Of a stretch of 64,000 bases of DNA, positions 24,687 through 35,360 are shown in pieces. Position numbers and translations under genes: made by a program. The notes beneath the pieces are model-generated. The model worked only from the letters and a program-made list of their open reading frames with translations, did not search any database and was not told where the DNA came from. How positions within the stretch are numbered: position 1 is the stretch's first letter; every line of letters begins with the position of its first letter. The DNA is from Plecoglossus altivelis (Eukaryota > Chordata > Actinopteri > Osmeriformes > Plecoglossidae). The stretch spans positions 6,811,140 through 6,875,139 of the forward strand of contig BROE01000020.1 in NCBI GenBank assembly GCA_036571765.1, read 5' to 3'.

Positions 24687-24740
24687 ACAGTCAGCCAGCC
24701 AGTCTGTCAGCCAGCCAGCCAGTCAGTCAGCCAACCAGCA
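24687..24740. repeat. (CAGCCAGT)n-like short tandem repeat
   Basis: Imperfect 4- and 8-base units (CAGT, CAGC, CAGTCAGC) in the abhd6 leader intron. Confidence 0.8.
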
Positions 24741-24914
24741 ACAACAGTCTCACAGGGAATAGAGTTGCCAGTGTAGCCTTCACTGGACTCTTGTGTTGCT
24801 GCAGCAGTTCCTATAGTGTCCAGGAAGGCAGTGCCTATTCCTTTACCACCAATCTCAGAATCACTCTGATGCAGCGGGCTGTAACATTAACTGAAAGAAA
24901 GACTATAATAACTA

Positions 24915-24973
24915 GTAAAGAGAGACAGAGAGAGAGAGAGGGAGGGAAGGAGGGAGAGAGAGACAGAGACAGA

Positions 24974-25009
<36 letters not shown>

Positions 25010-25125
25010 CAGAGACAGAGAGGGGGGCATTGGGGACGGAGGGGACGGGGGGGGTGAGGGGGGGGGGGGCTGGTACGAGGGGGGGGGGGGGGGGGGGGGG
25101 GGTGAGGGGGGGGGGGGGGGGGGAT
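24915..25125. repeat. GA/CAGA purine tract followed by long G homopolymers
   Basis: An (AGAG)n and (ACAGAG)n tract to about 25022, then several G runs of 8 to more than 20 bases up to 25124. The G runs could form quadruplexes on the plus strand. Exact lengths in such runs are not trustworthy in an assembly. The tract lies in the abhd6 leader intron. Confidence 0.9.
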
Positions 25126-26101
25126 ATTAGTGAGTGGAGAAGTCAGGGCGGGTCGAGAGCATACAGATCAATAGTAAGCGCAGAGTGAGGCAGGACGGGG
25201 GAGGGGGGGCAACAAAGGGGATAATCGGGACGCCGGTAGAACGAGAGCACTCTTGAAGTGACGGCAGATGCATAGCGGCGTTGATAAATTAGGGGGGGGT
25301 GGGGCTATGACGGGCAGCTTGTAGACGAGGGAAGGGGTGGGGGCAATGGGCAGATGTGGCAATGTATGGCGTATCCGCTTATGGCTTGGGGGCATTAAAC
25401 GGGGCGGGGGGGGAGGGGGGAAGGGAAAGAGAGGGATCAACCATTGTAATGGAAGCATGAAATATCAATCTGTGCATGCCACAGGATAAACAGGGACAGA
25501 GAAGTGCTCTATAAAGATACAATATTCTTTCAATTTACTATGACATACCAAGTCGGCCCGAGGTTGAGTATCAGTAAGTCCTTTCAGAGCCGTTAATGTA
25601 AAGCATAGGCGATACGCACATAACATGAAAAACAAACTATGCCTTTCCATTGCATTAATCAAGGGTCATAGACCGATATAGGATATGATTGGTCAGTTAG
25701 AGTGTCTGTTAAGGGAGAACCCCGCTATATTTTGTTGCGTAAGAGCATCACTGCGCTACTATAGTGAAACGATGAAACGAAAATGGACCTCATTAGATAT
25801 AACTCAATCAACCTGAACAGCACATTCCAGTGGTTGTAGCCTATAAATAAACCTGGTAGATCGTGACCTATATAGAAATATGACAGGTGCTGCGTCTTCT
25901 GACCAATGAACAGCTGGAAATGACGAATGAAGTCCCGAATGCGAATTAGCAAATGTGTCCAATTGGTTTAAGTCATATAATGTAGATATTGGTGTTATGT
26001 CCTGCAGAGCGTGGTAGGCTATCCATTTTGTGACAATAGAGCTTTCGTACTACTGTAACACTTAAATAGCTTGCGCTGTGCATGTTCAAAACCGAGCTTA
26101 C

Positions 26102-26230
26102 CTCGTCTTCAGACACTAACGAAGTAACAGTTCTGTTGATCCAGCGAACATGAATATCCGTCTATGCGCCGTCTGCAGTAACACCGTAATTTTCATCGGT
26201 GCATCTTGATCTTCATCTGACTCACTGGTA
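26102..26230 (-). promoter_or_regulatory. Probable noncoding first exon of abhd6
   Basis: A donor (GACGAG|GTAAGC) at 26100-26102 fits an upstream leader exon. The matching acceptor (TGTTGCAG|GGGAATC) is at 24450-24451, 20 bases before the abhd6 ATG. The 5' end is not defined. This places the abhd6 promoter head-to-head with dnase1l3, about 0.8 kb away. Confidence 0.4.
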
Positions 26231-26249
26231 TAGAAGATTAGAAACAGTG

Positions 26250-27029
26250 TTAGCGATATGTACCTTTCAACTGCCTTAAAGGGGAGGGGGATGAGCGTGG
26301 CTATGTAATTTATTTGACCGCCGACTAAAAATAATATCAGAGTCCCATTGTAGGATGACAGTAGTTAATGTATCCACTTCCAAAAGGAACATTCTATTCA
26401 TGATGCTGTGTTGTAACTATTCCGTGCGCCCATGAAATTGCCATGATATAAGTGACTCTCTTTGATAACCTCAGCAGAGTCGGTTCAATAAAGGTCATTA
26501 AGTGCAAAATTACAGAGCATTATGATCTAACATCCTTGATTCGTAGCAATCAGAATAGTTTCATCGGCATATCTATGTTCGTGTGAACTGTTATACACAA
26601 TGGACAGTTAAGTTAGAGTTCTCAGAACATATTTTATAGATACGAGATGTGAACCTCGTGTGTGGATGCCGCTATACATTTTCGACTGTTGAAAACATAT
26701 ATATATATATATATTATTATTATTTTTTGCCTTGATCAATTTAGACAGAATAAACGCTACACACATTTCCCATCGGTGTTGGTATCTTAGGGTGTGACCT
26801 TCCTGTCACAGGCAGCAGGAACCGCAGAGTACTCAGTAGTTTACAAAAACTTTGTAAAAAAAATAAATAGAACTGAGAATAGGATGTGGTTTCCTCTGAA
26901 AGACTGCTCAGGTCATGTCCTGGGTGTCACACAGCTAAGCTTAGAACTGTCCAGGAAAGTGTCATCAGCCACTCTACTGGTGACCTCTCAGTCAAACCTG
27001 GTCAGAACTGTGCTGCCTTTGTGTCAATA
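26250..27029. other. abhd6/dnase1l3 bidirectional spacer
   Basis: No gene is seen. It contains an AT microsatellite with TTA units at about 26697-26726 and the dnase1l3 leader just before 27030. Confidence 0.4.
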
Positions 27030-30000
27030 ATGGCTGGTGTCTGGCTTGCTCTCGTCCTCTTGTCCATCGGTGAGGTGTCCTCCCTGAAGATATGCTCCTT
27101 TAACATCCAGTCCTTCGGGGAGAAGAAGATGGAGAAAACGGAGGTGATAGACGTGATTCTAGATGTAAGTATGTCACAGGTGGTCCACCTGTTAAAGCTG
27201 TGTATTGGGAATCCTTCATCAAAGCTAAACCCATTGAACACAACAAAAGTGTAACATGCAATGTTGGCGTTGTGTGCTTCTGGTACATGCCGTTTATATT
27301 TGACCGCACACCTTCATCTCTGTGGCAGGATGTGTTTCAAATAATGCTTGGACGTTGAATCTGTTATGATTGAAAGAGGTTTTGCTAACTAACTAGCAGT
27401 TGGCTGTTCCAATACATTTCTCTTTCGCAAACTGTGTCAGCGGGTGCGTGCCCATGGCAATGATTCCTCAACTGAGTACACAGAATGGCCTTTGTACTTC
27501 AAACTCAGACCCCTTGCATTACTACAGTAGAAGTGCTTGCCGCAAAGTTTCGAAAGTAATTCCCTCATTAGGAAGACTGTTAGTGAAGTTGTCAAGAGGG
27601 ATACTGGCTATTTAGTATGAAAATATGCTGCACAATCCCAACAGAATATCATAGTCTACAGCAATATTGTGATAATGGAAACTGAGAATGAATCTCAATA
27701 AATGGAGAAGTGAAAGTGTCATTTAAAGGTTGGCTGAAAATGGCTAGCTGGGAAAAAGAAAATGTCTTGTTTCTCACGAGGAACAATGTACTTCCCTGTT
27801 TTAATAGCTGTCAAGGTATGACCCTGATCTCAAATAATTGGTGGAACTAGTGCCGTTTCAAACTTGATTTAGGTACTGCATACCAATTACGTTAGATAAG
27901 TTATCCCAAATAGGATTTGGTCAGTGTTCTTTAAAAAGATAACTTTCTGCGATGCAGATCATTGCTCGCTGTGACATCATGCTGGTCATGGAAATCAAAG
28001 ACAGCAGTGGGACTGCTTTCCCTCAGCTGATGACCCGCCTCAACAGGTAAGGACGCCCAATCACGTCTCAGCAACTTCCTCAGAGTGCATCCAGCCCAAT
28101 CAAATCCACAAATGTATGACAAACTGCAACACATTACCGAACAAACAACAAAAATACAATCAGAATCGGTTTTATTCGCCATGCAAGATATACAAGCACA
28201 GAATTTACTGTAGCAGGGAAGTGCAAACATAGAACATATATGAAACATAATGCAGGTAGAGGAAAATATGATAAAAATGTATTATAAAATACAAATAAGA
28301 TTAAAAAGTGGACAGCAGCTGTACAGATGGGGTTAATATAACTATAGTAAGTGGGATATATATAGTGCAGAGGGGGGGGGGTATACAGTGTATAGACACA
28401 GTAGTGCAACAGTGGGAGGGGGGGTATATACAGGGGGAGGGGGGGTATATACACAGTATTGCAAAATCACAGTGGTAGTTTTAAGTTGTCATGTCATGCT
28501 CCAGGGACCCGGTGTCAAGGAAGCAGATACCCCGAGGCTGTGTTGGTTCCGATGGAGAGGTTAATAATAACACGTGATAGTAAGTGGCCCCACAATCAAG
28601 ATATAGTGCATCAGTAGGTCCCCAAGAGGTGGGGTATATTACCCTGTATAAAGTACACGACCAGCTCAGTGCCAAACGAGGGTGGGAGGGAAGGGGCTTA
28701 TCACTAAGAGAGGGAACCACGAGTATTGCCAAACCATCACAAGTGAGAAGGTGGAGCGTTTTAAAAGTAGTCATGTCATGCGGCTAAAGTGGCTGTGCAG
28801 GAGGTTGCGAGTAGGGAGAGAGTCACACGAGAGGGACGACGTGTTTGCGTGGGTGGTGCTTGTGGCGTCTACAGGGAAAGAATGGGTATCCAAATATAAT
28901 GTAGGTTTGGCAAATTGTCATGAGCTGAGTCTCCAATGGCCGCCTTTTTGAAAGAGGGGCAAATTAAGCAGAGGGATGGGTAGAAGCTGTGCATCCAATG
29001 GTGCGAGACAGTTTTTAAGGTCACTGATGCACCACAGCCTTACACTGGCCCAAGTAAATGAGGAGCAGCTGAAGCAAGTGATTCCAAGCTGGTGAGGGAG
29101 GCAGCCAAATACTGTCCAATAAATCAAAAAATTACTCTGCTTTCATTTATGGAAAAAAAAAAAAAAATATCCAGGGGCCATGACACAGGACACCAACAAC
29201 TCATTAACATATTCGTCAGCTCAGAGGAGTAGTGAATGTTGTTTAGTGACCAGGCTTCACACTTCGTCTCCCTAGTTTTTTCCTATTCCGATCGGCTATG
29301 CGCGCATGTATGAGCGAACAGCTGAAACACGAGCAAGTCAAACTCTACTCAATAGTCTGTTTACCTTGCAGTAGCATATCAATCCATGGATGAAATCTCC
29401 GTGTAGTACCATTTTAGCGTCCATTCTCAGTTACATATCTGGGATTTGCATCACAATTCCGCATCTACCAACGGCAGTCAGCGTATTGCTTCATCTATAC
29501 ACTAGGTCCAGTAGTTTTCTCCCACTGAGACCTCTAGGCCTTGTCTGTAGGATCCAAGATTCTGGCTGGTGGCTGTGGACATATCCCGCAACTGGAATTC
29601 CTATTCTGCCGCGCGCTCTGAAGGCCCATGAGTCGTCTGCTCTGTGTCACAGGCAGAGGCTGGTGTCTGTCAAGTCAGCGTACCAGTACCCTGACACCCA
29701 GGCAGGGGATGTGGACGCCTTCTCCAGGGAGCCTTTCGTTGTCTGGTTCTCTTCCCCCAAGACAGGTGAAGTGACAGACTCGCATCTCTCCAAGCAGGGT
29801 TGCCACTTTCTGAAGAATTCTATTTTGGTCAGTAGTGATGTGAAAGCTAAAGAACAGCTGACCTCTTCAGATCTCAGTACAGCTCTGCTAACGGCTTGAA
29901 TTGTCCAATGGAGGCTAAGACAGAAACGCCAGTGTGTTTAAAAAAATGCTTGAAGCTTTAAATACTTGAATGGAGGATGTGTCGCTTTTTCTCTTATGTC

Positions 30001-31501
30001 AGAGGTGAAAGACTTTGTGATCATCCCCATCCACACCACCCCAGAGGCAGCCGTGCGAGAGATAGATGAACTCTACGATGTATTCCAGGACGTGGACCAG
30101 CGATGGACTTCTGAGGTACATAACTGAGGCAGACACACCCTGAAAGGACAGATCTGCTACACCCTAATCAGCACCAACGGTCCTGCAGGGAAGGATACTA
30201 TCGTGCGGTTCCCGTCTCTCACACTAGCTATTTGTAGCCCTTATGTTCTAGAACACTGTAGTGCAAAACATTCTTCCGCAAATGAACCATGTCAAAACAA
30301 GTTTTTAAATATTCATGCAGACCACTTCCTGACAATGAGAGCTCTGTTGTGTTGACCATGCAGTGGGTTATCTGTATCAATGTGTTTAAGTCGGTCTGTA
30401 TCAAGAGCAAAGTTCAAACCAGAGAAACGGATCTGTCAGTGAATGAAAGGGATCTGTTCCTCAAACATTTAGCACAGACAGTTTCACCTGCGACCTGCAG
30501 CTCTCAGCCACCAGGAGAAGACTCTTTAGTTTTATATTCATGAGCCTTTTCAAGCTCAGTGAGGTTTCCTTTGTTATAAGATCTTTGTCCTGTTTGATCT
30601 GTTTTGCAGAACTACATCATCATAGGGGACTTTAATGCGGCGTGTGGTTACGTACCTCGGAGGCAGTGGGGCAACATCCGCCTGAGGTCAAACAGCAGTT
30701 TCCTGTGGCTGACAGGCGACAAGATCGACACCACAGTGAAGGAGTCCACCAGCTGTGCCTATGATAGGTTTGCTCCTGGCGGGGGGGGGGGCCTTCCCCT
30801 GGTCTCTCTCTCCACTTCTCATCCTCTCCTCCACTTTGCATCCAGCTGCAGTTGGAATTATGTTGCCTACCTGGGGTATCTCCTCTTCCCTACGTTAACA
30901 TACAGTTTCTTACACTTCTGATACTAACTCAAGCACTCCGTAAATATGTCAGTGATCATTCATGCAGATCTGATGTTGGCTGCGACCTCCTCTGTCTGCA
31001 GGGTGGTGCTTCATGGTGAGCAGATGACCCAGGTGGTGGAGTCCACCTCTCTGGAGGTGTTTGACTTCAGACGAGAGTACGACCTCACAGAGCAAGAGGT
31101 GCAAGTCCTGCAGCCGACCAAGTCACACCAATAAGACAAATCACACCTTTAGATCCTCTAGAGGAACCCAGCTTTCAGAGACACAAGCTGGTCTAGCTCA
31201 AACTAGTAAGGGATATAGAACTGAAGCTTAGTCCTTCAGATAACAGAATCCCGCAGTTCTGTGTCTGCTGGACCTTTGCAGATTTTCTTGATATACAACA
31301 CAACGTTTTCTAGTAACAGTAGGCGTCAGCGTTTTGTCCGACCGTATCTCGTTTCAAATTCAGCTGTTTAGAAAACTGAGACAAAGGGGTTTTGCTTCAT
31401 CACTCTTCTTTCTGATTTGGTTCTAGGCACTGTCGGTGAGTGACCATTTCCCAGTGTGCATCACTGTGAACACAGCCCAGAGAAGAGGAAGAGGGGGCTG
31501 A
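27030..31501 (+). CDS. dnase1l3: DNASE1L3, secreted DNase I-like endonuclease, exon 3 not found
   Basis: Seven exons are clear: 27030-27164, 27958-28046, 29653-29765, 30003-30115, 30610-30767, 31002-31098 and 31427-31501. They encode a signal peptide (MAGVWLALVLLSIGEVSS), LKICSFNIQSFGE, the Mg-binding Glu in LVMEIKD, FSREPFVVWFSSP, the catalytic His in IPIHTTPEA, IGDFNAACGYVP, TSCAYDR and the Asp-His pair in SDHFPV. The gene product clears DNA from apoptotic particles and plasma. The family exon between 28046 and 29653, which normally carries an LGR..YKEQY-type motif with the catalytic Glu, was not found on reading the whole interval. Exons 2 and 4 would still join in frame, giving 259 residues. 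The C-terminal tail (RRGRGG) is shorter than the basic tail of the human enzyme. Synteny supports DNASE1L3 over other DNase I paralogues. Confidence 0.9.
28155..29168. mobile_element. Probable interspersed repeat inside dnase1l3 intron 2
   Basis: Begins with CAGAATCGGTTTTATTCGCC and ends near an A-run at 29152-29167. The opening resembles the AATC-GGTTTTATT-GCCA type repeats I know as very abundant in fish genomes. The interior has internal near-repeats: GTCATGTCATG occurs twice, near 28488 and 28770, and GGGGGTATATACA occurs more than once. There is no long open frame. The family is not identified, and the boundaries are approximate. Confidence 0.4.
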
Positions 31502-32151
31502 TGGGGCACCTGTGGAGGTGTGGGCGTGTCTGTGGGCGTGTCCCTACTATAGTGTCCGCTTTGCTCCAGCGCTCTTTGTTAGGCTTCATTCAATTCAGCC
31601 TGTGCTGGAGTACCTGTGCAGTAGATCTAGTTCCTGCTGTCTAGTTCCTTTACTACGTGGATGAAGTAAAAGCATCACTGTCCTTCCATCAGATATAAGT
31701 CCTGCTCACCCTTTCAGTTTGCCATATGGAGACTGCAGTGGGAATCACACAGACACCATACATTTTTCCGAAAGATCTGTTCGGAAGTGAGTCACCCCTG
31801 TCAAGCTTTATGGGGTTGAACTATTCAGTCACAGAGAGAACAAAGAGGCCATACAGGTGGTCTGAGAAAAGCTGTAGTACACCGCTGTCTCACCTGAAGC
31901 CTGCAGTCGTGTGGCCCAGCAGGAGAAAGCACTGACTGGCCTTGTTAATTATAAACCAGAAGATTTCAGGTGTCTGTTTTCATGTTGCTAGGAGACAGTC
32001 TGCAAGAGTCTCTGTTTTCTGTCTAGTGTTAGCTTGCAGCTTTGACCCGTATCATGATGAATGCTGTAATGCCAGAACACAAAGCATGTGGGATCTTTTG
32101 ACTTTTCGATGCTTTGTAACATTGCGAAGGCCATTTAACGCATGTCATTGA

Positions 32152-32157
32152 AATAAA
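32152..32157 (+). promoter_or_regulatory. Poly(A) signal of dnase1l3
   Basis: AATAAATAA on the plus strand, 650 bases after the dnase1l3 stop codon at 31499-31501. Bases 31502 to about 32175 are the likely 3' UTR. Confidence 0.55.
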
Positions 32158-32660
32158 TAACTTTATAATACGAGCGTATAACACAATAATCAGTCATAAA
32201 ATCAGATCAACTTAAACTGTCATACTCGGGGGGTTTTTGGAGGTCACTGCTTCTCGTTCGAGTTCAATGAATTCAAGGCCGAAACTACAGGACATAGGAT
32301 GTTGTTCAGCTTTGCTACCCAAGACGATCCGTCGCTGTTGGAAAATTGAAAATCCCATTTCTCGCGTAGAAAGTGTTCCTCACCACTCCCGACTTCCCAC
32401 TGGTTGGAGATCTGTAATCCTGTTCGTAGTCACCTAGTAACACAACGTTTTAGTTGTTTTCATAGCATTGCATGTCACTTCACACTTCACGATAAAACAC
32501 TGACATATAAGCGAACTGCAACAGTACGTGAGATATCCTTTACTAATCCTTTGAATTCTCCTACATCAAGCTATGAAAGTGACGAGTCGTACGTATCACA
32601 AGACAGTCCTAATTTCTGACCGCTTTTAAATGGTCCTCAGTGACACAGTGTCAGCAAAGG

Positions 32661-33116
32661 CTATCGTATCTCACCCAGTCTCCAGCCGTATTCCCAGGAG
32701 GATAAGAGAGGATAGTCAAACTTCTCCTCTGGGTTTTTCTGGGTGCGTCTGTGCAGGTACAGGCTGCGTCCCTTCCCCTCCTTGGAGAAGCCTTGGTACA
32801 GGTCCATCGTGGTCTGGGGGGTCACTGGCCTCATCAGAGGGGCTTCGCTGAGAGACCGCTGCACCACCACTGGAGCAGGCACCTCTCTCTTCTTCTCCCC
32901 TGGCTTCAGGACCGGGGGGAGGGCAGGCCTGGTCCTGGAGGACTCTGGGAGTTGAAGTTTGGGAAGCCCAAGGTCTCTAGTTTTGCGTGAGATGAAGGCA
33001 GTGGGGTATTGGTGGCTATAGCGACTCTTCCAGGCCAGCCTCGTATAGGTCTCCTTCTCAATCTGCTCCCGGTAGCAGTTCTGGTTTTGGGTGGTCAGCA
33101 GGTTCCTCATTCTCAC
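32661..33116 (-). CDS. Small sperm microtubule inner protein-like gene (tentatively SPMIP1/ATP6V1FNB)
   Basis: A 151-codon frame with protein-like composition: N-terminal MRMRNLLTTQNQNCYREQIE, then TRLAWKSRYSHQYP, a Pro/Lys-rich middle, and a C-terminal EEKFDYPLLSSWEYGWRLG. The short, basic, aromatic segments resemble sperm axoneme microtubule inner proteins, and the pattern recalls ATP6V1FNB (SPMIP1); this assignment is from memory. A good donor (CTGG|GTGAGA at 32673-32675) lies just before the stop codon, so the coding sequence may end at 32675. It could splice to a short terminal exon, for example from an acceptor at 32335-32336 with TAG at 32315-32317. The start may be the first or the third residue, since both are Met. 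Confidence 0.5.
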   Translation of the reverse strand: MRMRNLLTTQNQNCYREQIEKETYTRLAWKSRYSHQYPTAFISRKTRDLGLPKLQLPESSRTRPALPPVLKPGEKKREVPAPVVVQRSLSEAPLMRPVTPQTTMDLYQGFSKEGKGRSLYLHRRTQKNPEEKFDYPLLSSWEYGWRLGEIR

Positions 33117-34194
33117 TCCCCAGTCTGTGGACCACAGGCTTGTTAGTTCAGTTCAAACACAACAGTCCCTCAGGTCAGGATGTGAGGATGGCTTGCCTGT
33201 CCCGAGAACAGATCTGGCTGGTAGGACTCACTCCGTGGAGGAGCTGAAGCACTGGATTGCAGCTCCACAGACAAATAACACAGGAGCTGCAGTGAAACCT
33301 AAGAGTGGTGTGCTGCCCTCTCTCTCTCTCCCTCTCTCGGGTCACCCAACCAGATAAGGGGGCGTGTATCTCCAAGGGCCAGCGCAGCACCTACACTTCA
33401 TGTGGTTTCTTTCATCTGCACTGTTGAAACAAAGAAGGGAGAATCCCTTTTCTGCTGGACGACCGACTCAGTTACCATATCCAGTTCCTGTATCCTCAGG
33501 CCTGGGTTGGAAGCCAGGAAACACAGGACATCCATTCATTCAAAGTAAATGTTGGACAGTTTGTCCAGACGATGGCAGTGTAGGTCTATTTATACGCCAT
33601 GTCGTGAACGATAAAAATGCTGTGGTTATTGGACTAGAAATGGAATGACTGGACCACAGACACGCAAGTGGTTTACAGGGCGAATGAGCCATTGGCGTAC
33701 ACAATTCCATCTTTTTTTCAAACATTTCAATTAATTATCATAAACAAAAATACAACCAGGAAGCCATAGAGTTTCCAGGCCTAAGCTATTATTGTGTAAC
33801 AGGACAGAAGCCCCATTCATTCCCTGATTATCCTTCAGTCAACAAGTAGAATAGCGGCGGAGGGATGAAGTCACAATAGAAAGGATGCTTTTGTTGCTGA
33901 AGGGGGAAAAACAAGAACAAAAAGCAACCATATTTAGCAGCATCAACAGGGCTCTTACTCTTACATGTCTGCGCCTGTCTTCCCTCTGCGGTCGCCTGGC
34001 AACTCAGCCTTCCTGCCCTGGCAAGTCCAACATCCTGTCTGAGTTTTTGTTAAAAGGTTTTGGTGTGACTACCCAAGGACATCCTCGCATCACTATTTAT
34101 AGTGTTGTGGGCCAGGGAGCGAAGGGGATCTGCCTGTCACAGCACTGATAACACTGACCACCTCTTCCCACACAGTCAAAAACCACACGCAAAA
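33117..34194. other. Spacer between the small gene and flnb, no gene seen
   Basis: The promoter of the small minus-strand gene should be here. It contains a CTCTCT-rich stretch near 33320 and no protein-like frame. Confidence 0.4.
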
Positions 34195-35360
34195 CGTCTG
34201 TTTTTCAACTTTATTTCCAGTTTGCTTTTATTATCGTACATCAATGTACAAGATCTACATCATACGAGATATAGATCAATTTACGTTTTTCACATTCGAT
34301 CACCCAATACAAAAAGAAAAAGTAACTTTTTTTGTCTTTTAAAATACTTGTACAAAATACTTTCATCCCATAGGTATCAAAACTACCGTTGATATCATAA
34401 ACCTACACGGAGACGGAGGCAAGAATCAGAAGTATACATTTGAGTACAAAAAAAAGCTATTCCTGAAAGTGTAAGAAAATTTTAAGACCAGGAGAGAATT
34501 GATTGTGTGGAGTGCGTAGAAAGCATGTGGATAGGCATTTGGTTCTGGCGGATGAACGTTGTATAGACAACTGCAGTTTAAACACAAAGTAAACCGGTCA
34601 GACAGCAGGTAAATGTATATATATTCAAAATAGCAATATGGTTGCGCAAAACATTTGCCAAGTTGCATCTGTTTCCCCAAGATCTGCACTTACTATATGG
34701 CACCAACACAACATCCTTCAATTTCTCTGGACGTTCTTGCATGCTCACAGTAAAGTACAGATCATTGGAACATCAATCTTGTTTTGGAGCAGAGCTCAGC
34801 AAAACCAGGAGTATTCCCCAAGCAGAACCAGGTGGTCAGTTTAGCTGAGGCCAGTTCAACATGCAGTACAGACACACACACAAACATGTCACAGTCTACT
34901 ACACTGCAGAAGAACCAGTCAGGAAATAGCAGTGTTTCAGCTGTACAACACGAGTCACTGGGTTGTCAACTATGGCATCTGGTGTCATCATGTCAAATAG
35001 TGGGGAAACACAACAGTACAATTGAAAGAAGACAACACAGAATATCAGTAGTAAATATATAGACTCCAGGTTCCACATTTTCCAGTTCAGTTGGTCTCCT
35101 CGTTTTTAAAATGTGAAAATGTGGCAAAAGTGAATCCTGTTATTCTGTTGCTAATCCCATTATTAGGAGTGAATTTGGATTGTTATGTCAAATGTAATAA
35201 TGCAATATCAAGGTATTACCTGTCACGAAGAGTATAAAATGTCACCAAGTGCAAACTTGTCAATTCCTAACATTGGGGCTATAGAGAGTTCCATGGTCTT
35301 ACTAAATCACACGTTTCTGTCGGAGTACGGAGTGGCTCACTCCTCCTGCTCCCCGGTGCA
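34195..35360 (-). other. flnb 3' UTR with poly(A) signal
   Basis: AATAAA on the minus strand at 34210-34215, about 1.15 kb after the flnb stop codon. The interval is AT-rich and noncoding on the transcribed strand. Confidence 0.55.
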
